Source of the DNA: JAJPJE01 sp963724985
GTDB lineage: Bacteria; Acidobacteriota; Terriglobia; Terriglobales; Acidobacteriaceae
Length of the DNA stretch: 64,000 bases
Assembly (NCBI GenBank): GCA_963724985.1
Contig: CAVRWV010000025.1
Location: 186,001-250,000, forward strand
Reading direction: 5' to 3'
In this document: piece after piece, positions 35,672-44,508 of the stretch
How positions within the stretch are numbered: position 1 is the first letter of the stretch
How the letters are laid out: every line of letters starts with the position of its first letter
Position numbers and translations under genes: made by a program
The notes under the pieces: generated by a model
Databases searched by the model: none
Told to the model about the DNA's origin: nothing
Seen by the model: only the letters and a program-made list of their open reading frames with translations

Positions 35672-35705
35672 AGCGGTGGGCGAAAGCTCACCGCTTTTTA
35701 TTTTT
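35672..35705 (+). terminator. Rho-independent terminator after the zinc-ribbon gene
   Basis: AGCGGTG-G-GC pairs with GC-T-CACCGCT around GAAA, followed by TTTTATTTTT. Confidence 0.88.
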
Positions 35706-36096
35706 AGGGGTACCCCTCCCCCCTGCGCGAAGTAACTACTTGCGTGTCAGATGGTTGGCGCGCAGGTTCTGCCAGTTGCCGGAAAACAAAGGGCTTAGCA
35801 GTCAAAATATTGAAAAGAAAATAGTTGTTCAGTTCTCAGCGATCAGTCTTCCAAGTCCTGATCTATTGTGACAAATTGAGCGACACCTACTAGACACTTT
35901 CGCGAGATTTATTTCGTCCAGCGAATGAGAGGGTTACAGGGAAATTGGCGGATTGACGGGCTTGACAAGATTGGGGGTGAGGTAGGGATGCCTCGATCCG
36001 CTCGCCATGACAGATCCTCGCTGGCGCGGGGATGGATGAGCGGAAATGCCGTTGACGCGGGCGAGGGCGCCCGCGCCAGTTTCGCTCATCGGAAAT
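35706..36096. other. About 390 bp without a gene
   Basis: It opens with the palindrome AGGGGTACCCCT (35706-35717), continues through an AT-richer stretch (35800-35900) and ends with a family-B repeat (36055-36078). No ORF with a ribosome site or family-like sequence is seen on either strand. Confidence 0.5.
36055..36078. repeat. Interspersed GC palindrome, family B
   Basis: A 24-nt unit beginning ACGCGGGCGAGGG and ending CCCGCGCCA folds as GCGGGCG/CGCCCGC. An identical 24-nt copy occurs at 43589-43612. Confidence 0.8.
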
Positions 36097-36600
36097 TCAA
36101 GATACTTCTAGCCGCGCGATGCGTGACGCAGATTTTGCCGCCCTTTTCCCGAGATCGCTGAGCCGTTTTTGCAGGCCCGCTAATCTCTGCTCATAACCAG
36201 GCGTACTCTGGATGACCGTTTCCATATGGCCGTACATCTCCGGCATTCCGGAACGCTCGCGTACTTCCTTCAGGAAAGGAAGCGCTTTCGCGTAGACAAA
36301 CCACATTTCGCTGGACCAGTCCACGAAGATCTCGCGATTCACTACGCCGCGAACTACGAGACTCGCTGCCATTTCCCAGTAGCTGGTGGCCTGGCGATAC
36401 CACGCATTTCTCGGGGTACCGAACTCGCTCAGGATGGCGAGATAATCATCCGCGCTCTGCGGCCAGAATTCTGACATCACGAACTGGCGCGCCCGGCGCA
36501 ACTCTGATTCACGCCGCAAGTCGTATAGTTTCAGCACCAGCTCGGCATCGGCGTGCGTCGGCGGTGCAGGCTTCTTTTTGGAATCCTTCTTCTTGGCCAC
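36097..36600 (-). CDS. Hypothetical helical protein of 167 aa downstream of topA
   Basis: The start is GTG 36600 with AGAGGAAAA upstream, 10 bp after the topA stop, so it is a likely topA operon member. A Lys/Pro-rich N-terminus (MAKKKDSKKKPAPP) is followed by helical segments rich in Trp, Tyr and Arg (LYDLRRESELRRARQFVMSE, WYRQATSYWEMAASLVV, DWSSEMWFVYAKALPFLKEV) and a basic C-terminal coil. I do not recognise a family. Confidence 0.7.
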   Translation of the reverse strand: MAKKKDSKKKPAPPTHADAELVLKLYDLRRESELRRARQFVMSEFWPQSADDYLAILSEFGTPRNAWYRQATSYWEMAASLVVRGVVNREIFVDWSSEMWFVYAKALPFLKEVRERSGMPEMYGHMETVIQSTPGYEQRLAGLQKRLSDLGKRAAKSASRIARLEVS

Positions 36601-36609
36601 GTTTTCCTC

Positions 36610-39090
36610 TTATGAAACTGGTTGTGCTTCTTCCTGTGGTAACGGTCGCGAGAACTCGCATTTCTCGTTCGGGCACGCGAGCACCGGACCTGACTTCAAG
36701 AACTTTTGCACCAGGTACTCGTGTTTGCATTCCGGACATGCTTCCGGAACAGGTTTGTTGGCTGATGTGAACTTGCACTTCGGATAACGCGAGCATCCGT
36801 AGAAGGTGTTCCCGCGACGACGCGCACGCTTCTCGACCAACTCGCCATCCTTGCACTCCGGACATTTCATCCCGATGAAGTTCTGCTTCACATATTTGCA
36901 GTCGGGATATCCCGAGCAGGAGATGAACTCGCCGTAGCGACCATGGCGAAGGAGCATGTTGCGTCCGCACTCGGGGCACTTCTCGTCGAGCGGAACGTCC
37001 GGCACTTTTTTCGCCTGATCGAGACGCCGCGTGGTTTTGCAATCCGGATATCCCGTGCAGGCCATGAACTGGCCGAAGCGTCCGCGCTTCAGCACCATGG
37101 GGCGGCCGCAGTTCTCGCAATATTCTTCCTGCGCTGTTTCCTGCATGTCGGCCGAATCGAGGTCCGGCAGATCGATGGGATTTTCCTTCGTGAATGTGCA
37201 GCTGTTCGGATCGGTCTTGTCGTAGGAGCTGCAGGCGAAGAAGCTGCCGTGCTTGCCCCACTTGATTACCAGGGGTGATCCGCACCGTTCGCACTTTTCA
37301 TCTGTCGGCTTCTCCATCGCCTTCAGATTCTGCATGTGCTTTCCGGCGTAATTCAGATCACGCTCGAACTTCTTGTAGAACTCTTTGAGCGCGTCGGTCC
37401 ACTTCTCTTTGCCATCTTCGATGTCGTCGAGCTCTTCCTCGAGCTTGGCTGTGTACGCGGGATCGAAAATGTCCTTGAAGTTTTCGACGAGCAAATCGGT
37501 AACGACCAGTCCGATTTCGGTCGGGATGAACTTTCCGCCCGTCTTGGTTACGTACTGCCGCTCCTGGATGGTGGTCAGGATCGTCGCATACGTCGACGGG
37601 CGACCGATGCCACGCTCTTCCAACTCTTTGACCAGCGACGCTTCGTTGTAGCGCGGAGGCGGTTCGGTGAAGTGCTGCTCCGGCTTCAATTCCTTCAGCG
37701 TCAGCTTCTGGCCTTCGTTCAGCGCCGGCAGCTTGTGCTTCAGAGCCTCATCTTCCTCGTCCTTGCCTTCTTTGGATTCTTCGTAGACCTTGAGGAAGCC
37801 GTCGAACTTCATGACCGATCCGGTGACGCGGAAGCGGTAGGATTCGCTGCCTTTGCTGGCGTCGATATCGACCGTGGTCTGATCGAAGATCGCAGGATTC
37901 ATCTGCGACGCGACAAAGCGCTGCCAGATGAGCTTGTAAACCTTGAACTCGTCTTCCTTCAGATACTTTTGGATCTCGTCCGGATGACGCATCACCGACG
38001 TGGGACGAATCGCCTCGTGAGCTTCCTGAGCGCCCTTCTGCTTCGACTTGTAGAAGTTCGCCGTCTCCGGCAGATATTCTTTGCCGAAGTGCGATGGAAT
38101 GTACTCGCGAACTTCAGCCAGCGCTTCGTTCGACACGCGAGTCGAATCGGTACGCATGTAGGTGATGAGGCCAACGAGGCCTTCGTCGCCGAGCTCCACA
38201 CCTTCATATAAGCGCTGGGCCAACATCATGGTGCGCTTCACACTGAAGCGCAGCTTGCGGGCCGAATCCTGTTGCAGCTTGCTGGTGGTAAATGGCGCAG
38301 CTGCATTGCGACGGCGCTCTTTCTTTTCGACCGAGCGAACCAGCCAGTTCGCTTCGTTCAGGAATGCCGTAATCTTGTCGGCTTCTTCCTGGTTGGGAAC
38401 CTCGATCTTCTCGTCGCCGCGGCCAATCAGCCGGGCATCAAACGACGGACCTTTTCCCGCCGAAAGATGGGCGTCGATGGTCCAGTATTCCTGCTTCTGG
38501 AACGCCTTGATCTCGCGCTCGCGATCGACGATCAGTCGTAGTGCGACGGTTTGCACGCGTCCGGCGGAGAGCCCGCGACGCACTTTGTCCCAAAGCAGCG
38601 GCGAAACCTGGTAGCCCACCAGGCGATCGAGCACGCGGCGTGTCTGCTGCGCGTCGACTAGGTTGCGGTCGATATCGCGCGCATGTTCGAACGCTTCCTT
38701 CACGGCGCGCTGCGTAATCTCGTTGAAAGTTACGCGGCGAATCTCCAGACCGTTCTTCTTCTTTTTGTTCTTGGTGCCGTCGAAATTGTCGCCGCCAAGT
38801 TCTTCGGCGAGATGCGCGGCGATGGCTTCGCCTTCGCGATCCGGATCAGGCGCCAGGTACACGGTGTCCGCGCCCTTCGCCAGCTTCTTCAGCTTGACGA
38901 GGACTTTTTCTTTGCCGGGGATGACGACGTATTCGGTATCGAAGTTGTTTTCGATATCGACGCCAAGATTGCTCTTCGGCAGATCTTTCACATGGCCGAA
39001 TGAAGCTTCTACTTCGAATCCCTTGCCAAGATATTTCTGAATTGTTTTCGCCTTGGCGGGCGATTCAACGATTACTAACCCTTTTGCCAA
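36610..39090 (-). CDS. topA: DNA topoisomerase I
   Basis: The protein has 826 residues. A Toprim domain (LVIVESPAKAKTIQKYLG, LAPDPDREGEAIAAHLAEEL) comes first. The catalytic Tyr is Y311 in GLITYMRTDSTRVS, and family loops include RVQTVALRLIVDRE and GIGRPSTYATILTTIQ. Five C-terminal zinc ribbons follow (CERCGSP, CENCGRP, CPECGRN, CPECKDGE, CPECKHE each with a paired Cys motif). It relaxes negative supercoils. It is complete and full-length. Confidence 0.97.
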   Translation of the reverse strand: MAKGLVIVESPAKAKTIQKYLGKGFEVEASFGHVKDLPKSNLGVDIENNFDTEYVVIPGKEKVLVKLKKLAKGADTVYLAPDPDREGEAIAAHLAEELGGDNFDGTKNKKKKNGLEIRRVTFNEITQRAVKEAFEHARDIDRNLVDAQQTRRVLDRLVGYQVSPLLWDKVRRGLSAGRVQTVALRLIVDREREIKAFQKQEYWTIDAHLSAGKGPSFDARLIGRGDEKIEVPNQEEADKITAFLNEANWLVRSVEKKERRRNAAAPFTTSKLQQDSARKLRFSVKRTMMLAQRLYEGVELGDEGLVGLITYMRTDSTRVSNEALAEVREYIPSHFGKEYLPETANFYKSKQKGAQEAHEAIRPTSVMRHPDEIQKYLKEDEFKVYKLIWQRFVASQMNPAIFDQTTVDIDASKGSESYRFRVTGSVMKFDGFLKVYEESKEGKDEEDEALKHKLPALNEGQKLTLKELKPEQHFTEPPPRYNEASLVKELEERGIGRPSTYATILTTIQERQYVTKTGGKFIPTEIGLVVTDLLVENFKDIFDPAYTAKLEEELDDIEDGKEKWTDALKEFYKKFERDLNYAGKHMQNLKAMEKPTDEKCERCGSPLVIKWGKHGSFFACSSYDKTDPNSCTFTKENPIDLPDLDSADMQETAQEEYCENCGRPMVLKRGRFGQFMACTGYPDCKTTRRLDQAKKVPDVPLDEKCPECGRNMLLRHGRYGEFISCSGYPDCKYVKQNFIGMKCPECKDGELVEKRARRRGNTFYGCSRYPKCKFTSANKPVPEACPECKHEYLVQKFLKSGPVLACPNEKCEFSRPLPQEEAQPVS

Positions 39091-39146
39091 AGTTGCCTCT
39101 GTTCGTCTTTCTCGTAAGCGAAGCTAACACGAAATGCCACCGGCTG

Positions 39147-39184
39147 TCAGTCCATCAGTCGGTCAGTCTATCAGTCCATCAGTT
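39147..39184. repeat. Low-complexity TCAGTC-rich tract
   Basis: Short degenerate repeats of the TCAGTCCATCAGTCGGTCAG type separate topA from the preceding gene. It reads as a simple-sequence tract; a related, weaker stretch occurs at 39566-39597. Confidence 0.5.
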
Positions 39185-39547
39185 CGTAAACTGTTCAGTT
39201 CTAAGACGATGAATCAGCGAACCTAACATCTTCTTGATCTCCACAACCCGGTTCGAAGATCGTTCGTAACCTATCTCCGACAACATCTTCAAGTCACGTG
39301 CCAACAAAAGGTGGTACTCCAACTCGCTCGCCGAGCCCATAGCAATTTGCAGGAACCTCGATAGTTCGGGGTCTCCGCGTCGACCACAGCCTTCCGCAAT
39401 GTTTGCGCCGATGGATGCGCTTGCTCGCCTAATCTGTGAGGTCAGCCCAAACATCTCTGCTTTGGGAAAAACAGCAGTCATCTCGTAAACGCTCAGGGTG
39501 AGCTCGTGCGCGAGTTTCCAAACCTTCAAGTTTCTAAAATCCTGCAT
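39179..39547 (-). CDS. Four-helix-bundle (23S rRNA intervening-sequence type) protein
   Basis: The protein has 122 residues starting at ATG 39547 after a strong AGGAGGAG. The family is recognised from FRNLKVWKLAHELTLSVYEMT, FPKAEMFGLTSQIRRASASIGANIAEGCGRRG and SASELEYHLLLARDL. Homologues occur both inside 23S rRNA intervening sequences and, as here, free in genomes. The role is unknown, with a possible RNA- or protein-binding function. Confidence 0.9.
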   Translation of the reverse strand: MQDFRNLKVWKLAHELTLSVYEMTAVFPKAEMFGLTSQIRRASASIGANIAEGCGRRGDPELSRFLQIAMGSASELEYHLLLARDLKMLSEIGYERSSNRVVEIKKMLGSLIHRLRTEQFTN

Positions 39548-39596
39548 TCGCTCCTCCTAACGGACTGCCGAGCTGAAAGACTGATCGACTGAAAGA

Positions 39597-40740
39597 CTAG
39601 AACGTCCTCACATAATGTTTCCCCGGCAACTGGCGTATCTTCGACGCGAGTTCCAATTCGAACAGCGCCGCAAATACTTCCGAGGAGGACATAGGAGCGA
39701 GTTTTTCCATCAGTTCATCAATGTGCGTCATTTCATCCGCACGCAGCAGAGCGAAAATCTTTTTCTCGTTCGGAGAGAGCGTTTCGTCGAACAAGGATGC
39801 CGCTGGGGTCGATTCCGTTGCAGAAGCTGCCACCGGTTGCAATTCCAGTGCGTACCTGCGAAGGCAGTTCTTCCCACACATCTTCCCAGGTCGCGACCAG
39901 CTTAGCGCCCTGCTTTATCAGGGTGTTAGGTCCCCACGAGAGTTTGTTAGTGACATTTCCAGGGACGGCAAAAACCTCGCGACTCTGTTCCAGCGCGCAA
40001 CGAGCCGTGATGCGCGTACCGCTGTACTCGCCAGCTTCCATGACGAGCACTCCAACCGAGAGTCCGCTGATGATGCGATTGCGGATGGGGAAGTTCTGCG
40101 GAGCGGCAAACGTCCCCACCGGGAACTCGCTAATCAGCGCTCCTCCGGTTTCAACAATCTGTTCAGAAAGCTTCTGGTTCTCGCGTGGGTAAATGACGTC
40201 TACGCCCGTGCCGAAGATCGCGATAGTTTTGCCCTTACCTTCAAGGGCTCCTCGGTGGGCGGCGGTATCCACCCCACGGGCCATCCCACTAATAATGATG
40301 AGGCCATGGGCAGAAAGGTCGCAGGAGAGCCTGCCGGCCATGCCCGTGCCGTACGGCGTGGGATGCCGAGTACCGACGACGGCAATGCCCGGACGGGCCA
40401 GAAGTCCAGCATCTCCACGGACATACAGAACTAGCGGAGGATCGTAGATCTCCTTCAGTCGCTCCGGGTACTCGGGATCTCCCTGGGTGACGACGTGGGC
40501 CCCTGCGGCGCGCGCCTTCACCAGTTCGTCTTCGGCCTTGCCGAGGGCTTCGCCGTTTGCAAGGAATTGCGCCGAAACAGCCGGCAATCCGGCCGCTTCC
40601 AACTCCGTCAGGCTGGCCTGAAAGATGTGCGCTACATCGGCGAAATGATCGAGCAGCTTGCGCGAGCGGGTTGGTCCGAGTCCGGGGGTGAGTGTCAGGG
40701 CGATCCAGTAACTCTGTTCGGTGGCAATTCCTTGCACCAT
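39597..40740 (-). CDS. dprA: DNA-processing protein DprA (frameshifted before its C-terminal domain)
   Basis: ATG 40740 with AGGAAAA upstream is preferred over the open start at 40794. The SAM-like N-terminus and Rossmann core are intact (IAVVGTRHPTPYGTGMAGRL, GLIIISGMARGVDTAAHRGAL, VIYPRENQKLSEQIVETGGALISEFP, FPIRNRIISGLSVGVLVMEA). At about 39846 an extra base breaks the frame after SQVRT. The next frame continues ELQPVAASATESTPAA and the DprA winged helix LSPNEKKIFALLRADE to KHYVRTF. DprA loads RecA on incoming single-stranded DNA in transformation. Confidence 0.9.
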
Positions 40741-40831
40741 GGCCTGTTTTCCTCGATGGCGTAACAAATAGCGGACTCTACACACACCGGGCAAAACAGC
40801 GCAAGGAAGCAGGTCTCATCGCTTTGTTAGA

Positions 40832-41752
40832 ATGACCCTCGTCATGCGGCCGCTGCGAATCTCCGCGATTTCCTACCTCAATACCGCTCCTCTCATGTGG
40901 GACTTCGAGCACGGACAAACTCCGGTGCTGGGGAAGAACTATCCCGGACCGGCTCAAGCGGGCGCGCAGCCCGATTTTGAGTTTGCTTATACCGTACCGT
41001 CGCAATGCGCGGAGCAGCTTCGCGAAGGCACAGCTGATATCGGGATTATTCCGTCGGTCACGTATGCGTCGATTCCGAACCTGGTGATCATCCCCAATGC
41101 TGCGATTGCGGCGAACGATGCGGTGCGATCGATTGTGCTGGCATGCAAGAAGCCGTGGGAAGAGGTGCGCACCATCGCCCTGGACACATCGTCGCGCACG
41201 TCGGTTGCGCTTACTCGGATCCTGTCGGAAAAATTCGTTGGTGGGCCGAAGCGTGACTATGTTGACATGCCTCCCAATCTCGACGCGATGCTCGAGCGCT
41301 GTGACGCTGCGCTGCTGATTGGCGATCCGGCGTTACTTTGTGCGGTTCGCGCGGACGCAGGCGAACTCGACAGCTTGCACATTTACGATCTGGGGCGCGA
41401 GTGGCACCGGTTCACAGGGCTACCGTTCGTCTTCGCGTTTTGGGCCGTGCGTCTGGGCGCGCTGGGAGAAATTCGGCGTGGGCTGGACTTGCAGGAAGTG
41501 TTCAGCAACTCGCGTGATCATGGCACGGAACCTGACAGCATCGCGGCGATTGCCCGATTGTGGGCTCCGAAGCTGGCCATAAGTGAAGGCGAAATCAAGC
41601 GCTATCTCGGAGAGAACATCAACTATTGCCTCGACGAGTCCAACTTCGCGGGACTGGAGCTGTTTTACAAGTACGCCGCTGAATGCGGTCTGATCGACGA
41701 AATCCCCACGCTACGTTTTGTTGGAACCTCGGCCCTGAAGTTGTGTTCCTGA
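40832..41752 (+). CDS. mqnA: Chorismate dehydratase MqnA (futalosine menaquinone pathway)
   Basis: The protein has 306 residues from ATG 40832, or 302 from ATG 40844 (MRPLRISAISYLNTAPLMW). MqnA motifs are RISAISYLNTAPL, GTADIGIIPSVTYASIPNL, RTIALDTSSRTSVALTRIL and ALLIGDPALL. MqnA converts chorismate to 3-enolpyruvylbenzoate. With mqnC two genes downstream, it indicates menaquinone made by the futalosine route. Confidence 0.93.
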   Translation: MTLVMRPLRISAISYLNTAPLMWDFEHGQTPVLGKNYPGPAQAGAQPDFEFAYTVPSQCAEQLREGTADIGIIPSVTYASIPNLVIIPNAAIAANDAVRSIVLACKKPWEEVRTIALDTSSRTSVALTRILSEKFVGGPKRDYVDMPPNLDAMLERCDAALLIGDPALLCAVRADAGELDSLHIYDLGREWHRFTGLPFVFAFWAVRLGALGEIRRGLDLQEVFSNSRDHGTEPDSIAAIARLWAPKLAISEGEIKRYLGENINYCLDESNFAGLELFYKYAAECGLIDEIPTLRFVGTSALKLCS

Positions 41753-41836
41753 GCGAAATTCCGCAAATTTCAGTCACGAAGCATCATTCTTGCGTCTAAC
41801 TTAGCTGCTGCTCCGTAGGGGGAGCCGCCTTTTCGC

Positions 41837-42499
41837 ATGCCATTCGAGTTCCTGCTAGCAGTTTCAGTTGAGCACTCCGTCCGGCACTGGCTCTTCCGCT
41901 TGGGTGGAGTTGGCTTGATTGTTCTCGGACTCGCCGACAATTCCGTCGTTCCGCTCCCCGGCAGCATGGATGCCTTTACTATCCTGCTGGCCTCGGCGCG
42001 CCGGGAGTACTGGTGGTACTACGCGATCATGGCGACCGTTGGTGCCGTGCTGGGTGGCTACATCACCTATCGACTGGCGGCCAAGGGTGGCAAGGAAGCC
42101 CTCGAGAAACGCATTGGGAAGAACCGCGCCGAGAAGGTTTATAAAAAGTTCGATCAGGGAGGATTTCTCACCGTTCTCGTCGGAGCGATGCTCCCTCCTC
42201 CGTTCCCGATCGTCCCCGTGCTGTTGACGGCCGGAGCGCTCCAGTATCCGCGCAGGAATTTCCTGACTGCCCTGGCTCTCGGCCGCGGCGCTCGTTTCTT
42301 CATCGAGGCGTGGCTCGGCCGAACATACGGAACGCACATCCTCGGGTTCTTCCGGCAGTACTACAAGCCAGTGCTTTATGGTCTGATCGGACTCGCCGTA
42401 GTTGGAGGCGTCGGTGCTCTGATTTATTACAAGCACTGGCGAAAGACGCACCCGCCCAAGCCGTCGAAGTCCCCCAAAGATCAGCAGAAGGTCGCCTGA
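41837..42499 (+). CDS. VTT / DedA-like (SNARE-associated) membrane protein
   Basis: The protein has 220 residues with five or so hydrophobic segments. The conserved loop FDQGGFLTVLVGAMLPPPFPIVPVLLTAGAL carries the GA.LPP.P motif of VTT-domain proteins, and LGLADNSVVPLPGSMD forms the matching N-terminal re-entrant loop. The C-terminal tail is basic (HWRKTHPPKPSKSPK). DedA-type proteins move polyprenyl-phosphate or phospholipids across the membrane (family knowledge). It is sandwiched between mqnA and mqnC. Confidence 0.85.
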   Translation: MPFEFLLAVSVEHSVRHWLFRLGGVGLIVLGLADNSVVPLPGSMDAFTILLASARREYWWYYAIMATVGAVLGGYITYRLAAKGGKEALEKRIGKNRAEKVYKKFDQGGFLTVLVGAMLPPPFPIVPVLLTAGALQYPRRNFLTALALGRGARFFIEAWLGRTYGTHILGFFRQYYKPVLYGLIGLAVVGGVGALIYYKHWRKTHPPKPSKSPKDQQKVA

Positions 42500-42530
42500 G
42501 CACTACTTCGCGGTAAAATGAACAAAGCTT

Positions 42531-43577
42531 ATGTCCCTTACTAAAGCACAAGCGCTGGAGATGTTCGAGTCGACCGACCTGATCGGTATCGGCATGGAAG
42601 CCGACCAGGTGCGCCGGAAGATTCATCCCGAAGGGGTGGTCACCTACATCATCGACCGCAACATCAACTACACCAACTTCTGCACTGAGTACTGCACCTT
42701 CTGCGCGTTTTATCGTCCGCTCAAAGGCAAGCTGGCTACGGAAGGGTACATCCTCGACTTCGACACCATCTACAAGAAGATCGAAGAGACGGTGGAACTC
42801 GGTGGCACCGGCGTGTTGATGCAGGGAGGGCTGCATCCGGATCTCAAGATCGAGTGGCACGAGCAGCTATTGCGCGGCATCAAGCAGCGTTTTCCCAAGG
42901 TTCACTTGCACTGCTACTCAGCGTCGGAAATTTTGGCGATTGCGGAATATAGCAGTCTCAGCCTGGAAGACACGATCAAGCGGCTGCGCGATGCGGGACT
43001 GGATTCGATCCCCGGCGGTGGTGCTGAAATTCTCGATGACGAAGTGCGCTTCAAGATCGCACGCCTGAAATGCATGACGCAAGACTGGCTGAGCGTGCAT
43101 CGCACCGCACACAAACTCGGCATGCGGACCACGGCAACAATGATGTTCGGTGTCGGCGAGACCTTCGAGCATCGCATCAACCACTTCCAGCATATCTATG
43201 ACCTGCAGGAAGAAACGGGCGGCTTCACTGCGTTTATTCCGTGGACCTTCCAGCCCAAGCACACGGCGCTCGGCGGACGCGGCTGGGACGAAGCGACTTC
43301 GGTTGAGTATTTGAAGACGCTCGCCATCTCGCGTATCTTCTTGTCGAATGTTCTGAACGTGCAGGCGAGCTGGGTGACACAAGGACTCAAAGTCCTCGAG
43401 ATGGGGCTACGCTTCGGCGGCAACGACGTGGGCTCCGTGATGCTCGAAGAAAACGTCGTGAAAGCCGCGGGCACGACGAATTGCACGACTGAGGAAGAGC
43501 TGCGGCGCATTATCCGCGACGCCGGGTTCAAGCCCGTGCAGCGGGACACGCTGTACCGGACGTATTTCCTGAACTAG
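42531..43577 (+). CDS. mqnC: Cyclic dehypoxanthinyl futalosine synthase MqnC (radical SAM)
   Basis: The protein has 348 residues. The radical-SAM cluster is C51-x3-C55-x2-C58 in NFCTEYCTFCAFYRP. GGTGVLMQGGLHPDLKIEWHEQLLRGIK, LDSIPGGGAEILDD and ATMMFGVGETFEHRINHF are typical of the MqnC/MqnE/CofH group. The lack of other cofactor-F420 genes and the presence of mqnA favour MqnC. It ends RTYFLN at 43577. It closes the dehypoxanthine-futalosine ring in menaquinone synthesis. Confidence 0.92.
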   Translation: MSLTKAQALEMFESTDLIGIGMEADQVRRKIHPEGVVTYIIDRNINYTNFCTEYCTFCAFYRPLKGKLATEGYILDFDTIYKKIEETVELGGTGVLMQGGLHPDLKIEWHEQLLRGIKQRFPKVHLHCYSASEILAIAEYSSLSLEDTIKRLRDAGLDSIPGGGAEILDDEVRFKIARLKCMTQDWLSVHRTAHKLGMRTTATMMFGVGETFEHRINHFQHIYDLQEETGGFTAFIPWTFQPKHTALGGRGWDEATSVEYLKTLAISRIFLSNVLNVQASWVTQGLKVLEMGLRFGGNDVGSVMLEENVVKAAGTTNCTTEEELRRIIRDAGFKPVQRDTLYRTYFLN

Positions 43578-43588
43578 GCCCTACTCAA

Positions 43589-43660
43589 ACGCGGGCGAGG
43601 GCGCCCGCGCCACCAAGGCAACTGCAGATCCCTCGCTCGCTGCGCGAGCTCGTGATGACA
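43589..43660. repeat. Repeat family B followed directly by repeat family A
   Basis: 43589-43612 is identical to the 24-nt family-B unit at 36055. 43624-43660 is a clean family-A copy with the stem GCTCGC-TGC-GCGAGC. Both lie between the convergent mqnC and mlaF genes. Confidence 0.8.
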
Positions 43661-43665
43661 AACAA

Positions 43666-44508
43666 TTAGGCGAAGTATTCGCGGATGTATTCGTCTTTTG
43701 AGGCGGCCAGCTCTTCTACGGTCCCGTCGAAAATCACTTTGCCATCTTTGAGCAGCAGGAATGTGGTGCGCGCGTCGATGGAGCTGCCCGGCGGGATGGG
43801 CTTCATCTTGTTTTCCTTCACATCGAAATAGTTGCCGGCCATGATGAGCGTGTCGGGCAGACGATGCGTCGTCATGAGCGCGCTGGTGTGATACACGTCG
43901 CGCTGTTTGACGAGCAATTCGATGATCGTGGTGGAGGTCACCGGATCCAGGCCGGCGGTCGGCGAATCATAGAGAAGAATTTCGGGGCGATCGACGATCG
44001 CGCGCGCGATTCCCACGCGACGTTTCATGCCTCCGGAGAGCTCGCCGGGAAACTGCTCGATGGTGTTTTCGAGTTCGACGAAACGCAGTGCTTCGCGAAC
44101 GCGACGCTCGGTTTCCTCGGGCGGCATGCCTTCTTCGATCAGGCGAAACGCCACGTTCTCGCGGACCGTGAGTGAATCGAAAAGAGCGCTCTCCTGAAAA
44201 ACCATTCCCATCTTGCGTCGCAGTTCGAACAGCAGGTCTTCCGACATTTCGTTTACATGCTCGCCGAGAACGTAGATGTCGCCTGAGTCCGGCTTGATAA
44301 GGCCGAGGGCGAGCTTCAGGATTGTGGTCTTTCCCGAGCCGAGAACGCCGAGCAGCATTTTGGTTTCGCCGCGGCCGAGTTCAAAGGAAACGTTGTCGAG
44401 GACAACCCGCTCATCGAAGGCGATGGAGACACGTTCGAAGACGATCGTCTTCTGCGAGTCGTTGGGCGGCGGCGCTGCTGCTTGCGGAGAGCTGAGCGTG
44501 GTTCCCAT
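43666..44508 (-). CDS. mlaF: ABC transporter ATPase, MlaF-like lipid transport
   Basis: The protein has 280 residues from ATG 44508, which overlaps the mlaE stop as TGATG; the longer open frame to 44745 is the shadow of mlaE. Walker A is GVLGSGKTT, the signature FPGELSGGMKRRVGIARAI, and Walker B ILLYDSPTAGLDPVTSTTI. The C-terminal loop carries a MKPIPPGSSIDARTTFLL segment. With MlaE it should drive phospholipid or hydrophobic-compound movement across the envelope. The MCE protein MlaD is not in this window. Confidence 0.92.
   Translation of the reverse strand: MGTTLSSPQAAAPPPNDSQKTIVFERVSIAFDERVVLDNVSFELGRGETKMLLGVLGSGKTTILKLALGLIKPDSGDIYVLGEHVNEMSEDLLFELRRKMGMVFQESALFDSLTVRENVAFRLIEEGMPPEETERRVREALRFVELENTIEQFPGELSGGMKRRVGIARAIVDRPEILLYDSPTAGLDPVTSTTIIELLVKQRDVYHTSALMTTHRLPDTLIMAGNYFDVKENKMKPIPPGSSIDARTTFLLLKDGKVIFDGTVEELAASKDEYIREYFA

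Noticed and set aside
37336..38211. 291-aa plus-strand ORF opposite topA
   Set aside because: Its Leu/Arg/Phe-rich sequence is the reverse-frame image of topA; no independent support.
39147..39184. TCAGTC-rich tract as a CRISPR-like array
   Set aside because: The units are only 4-8 bp and degenerate, with no spacers and no cas genes.
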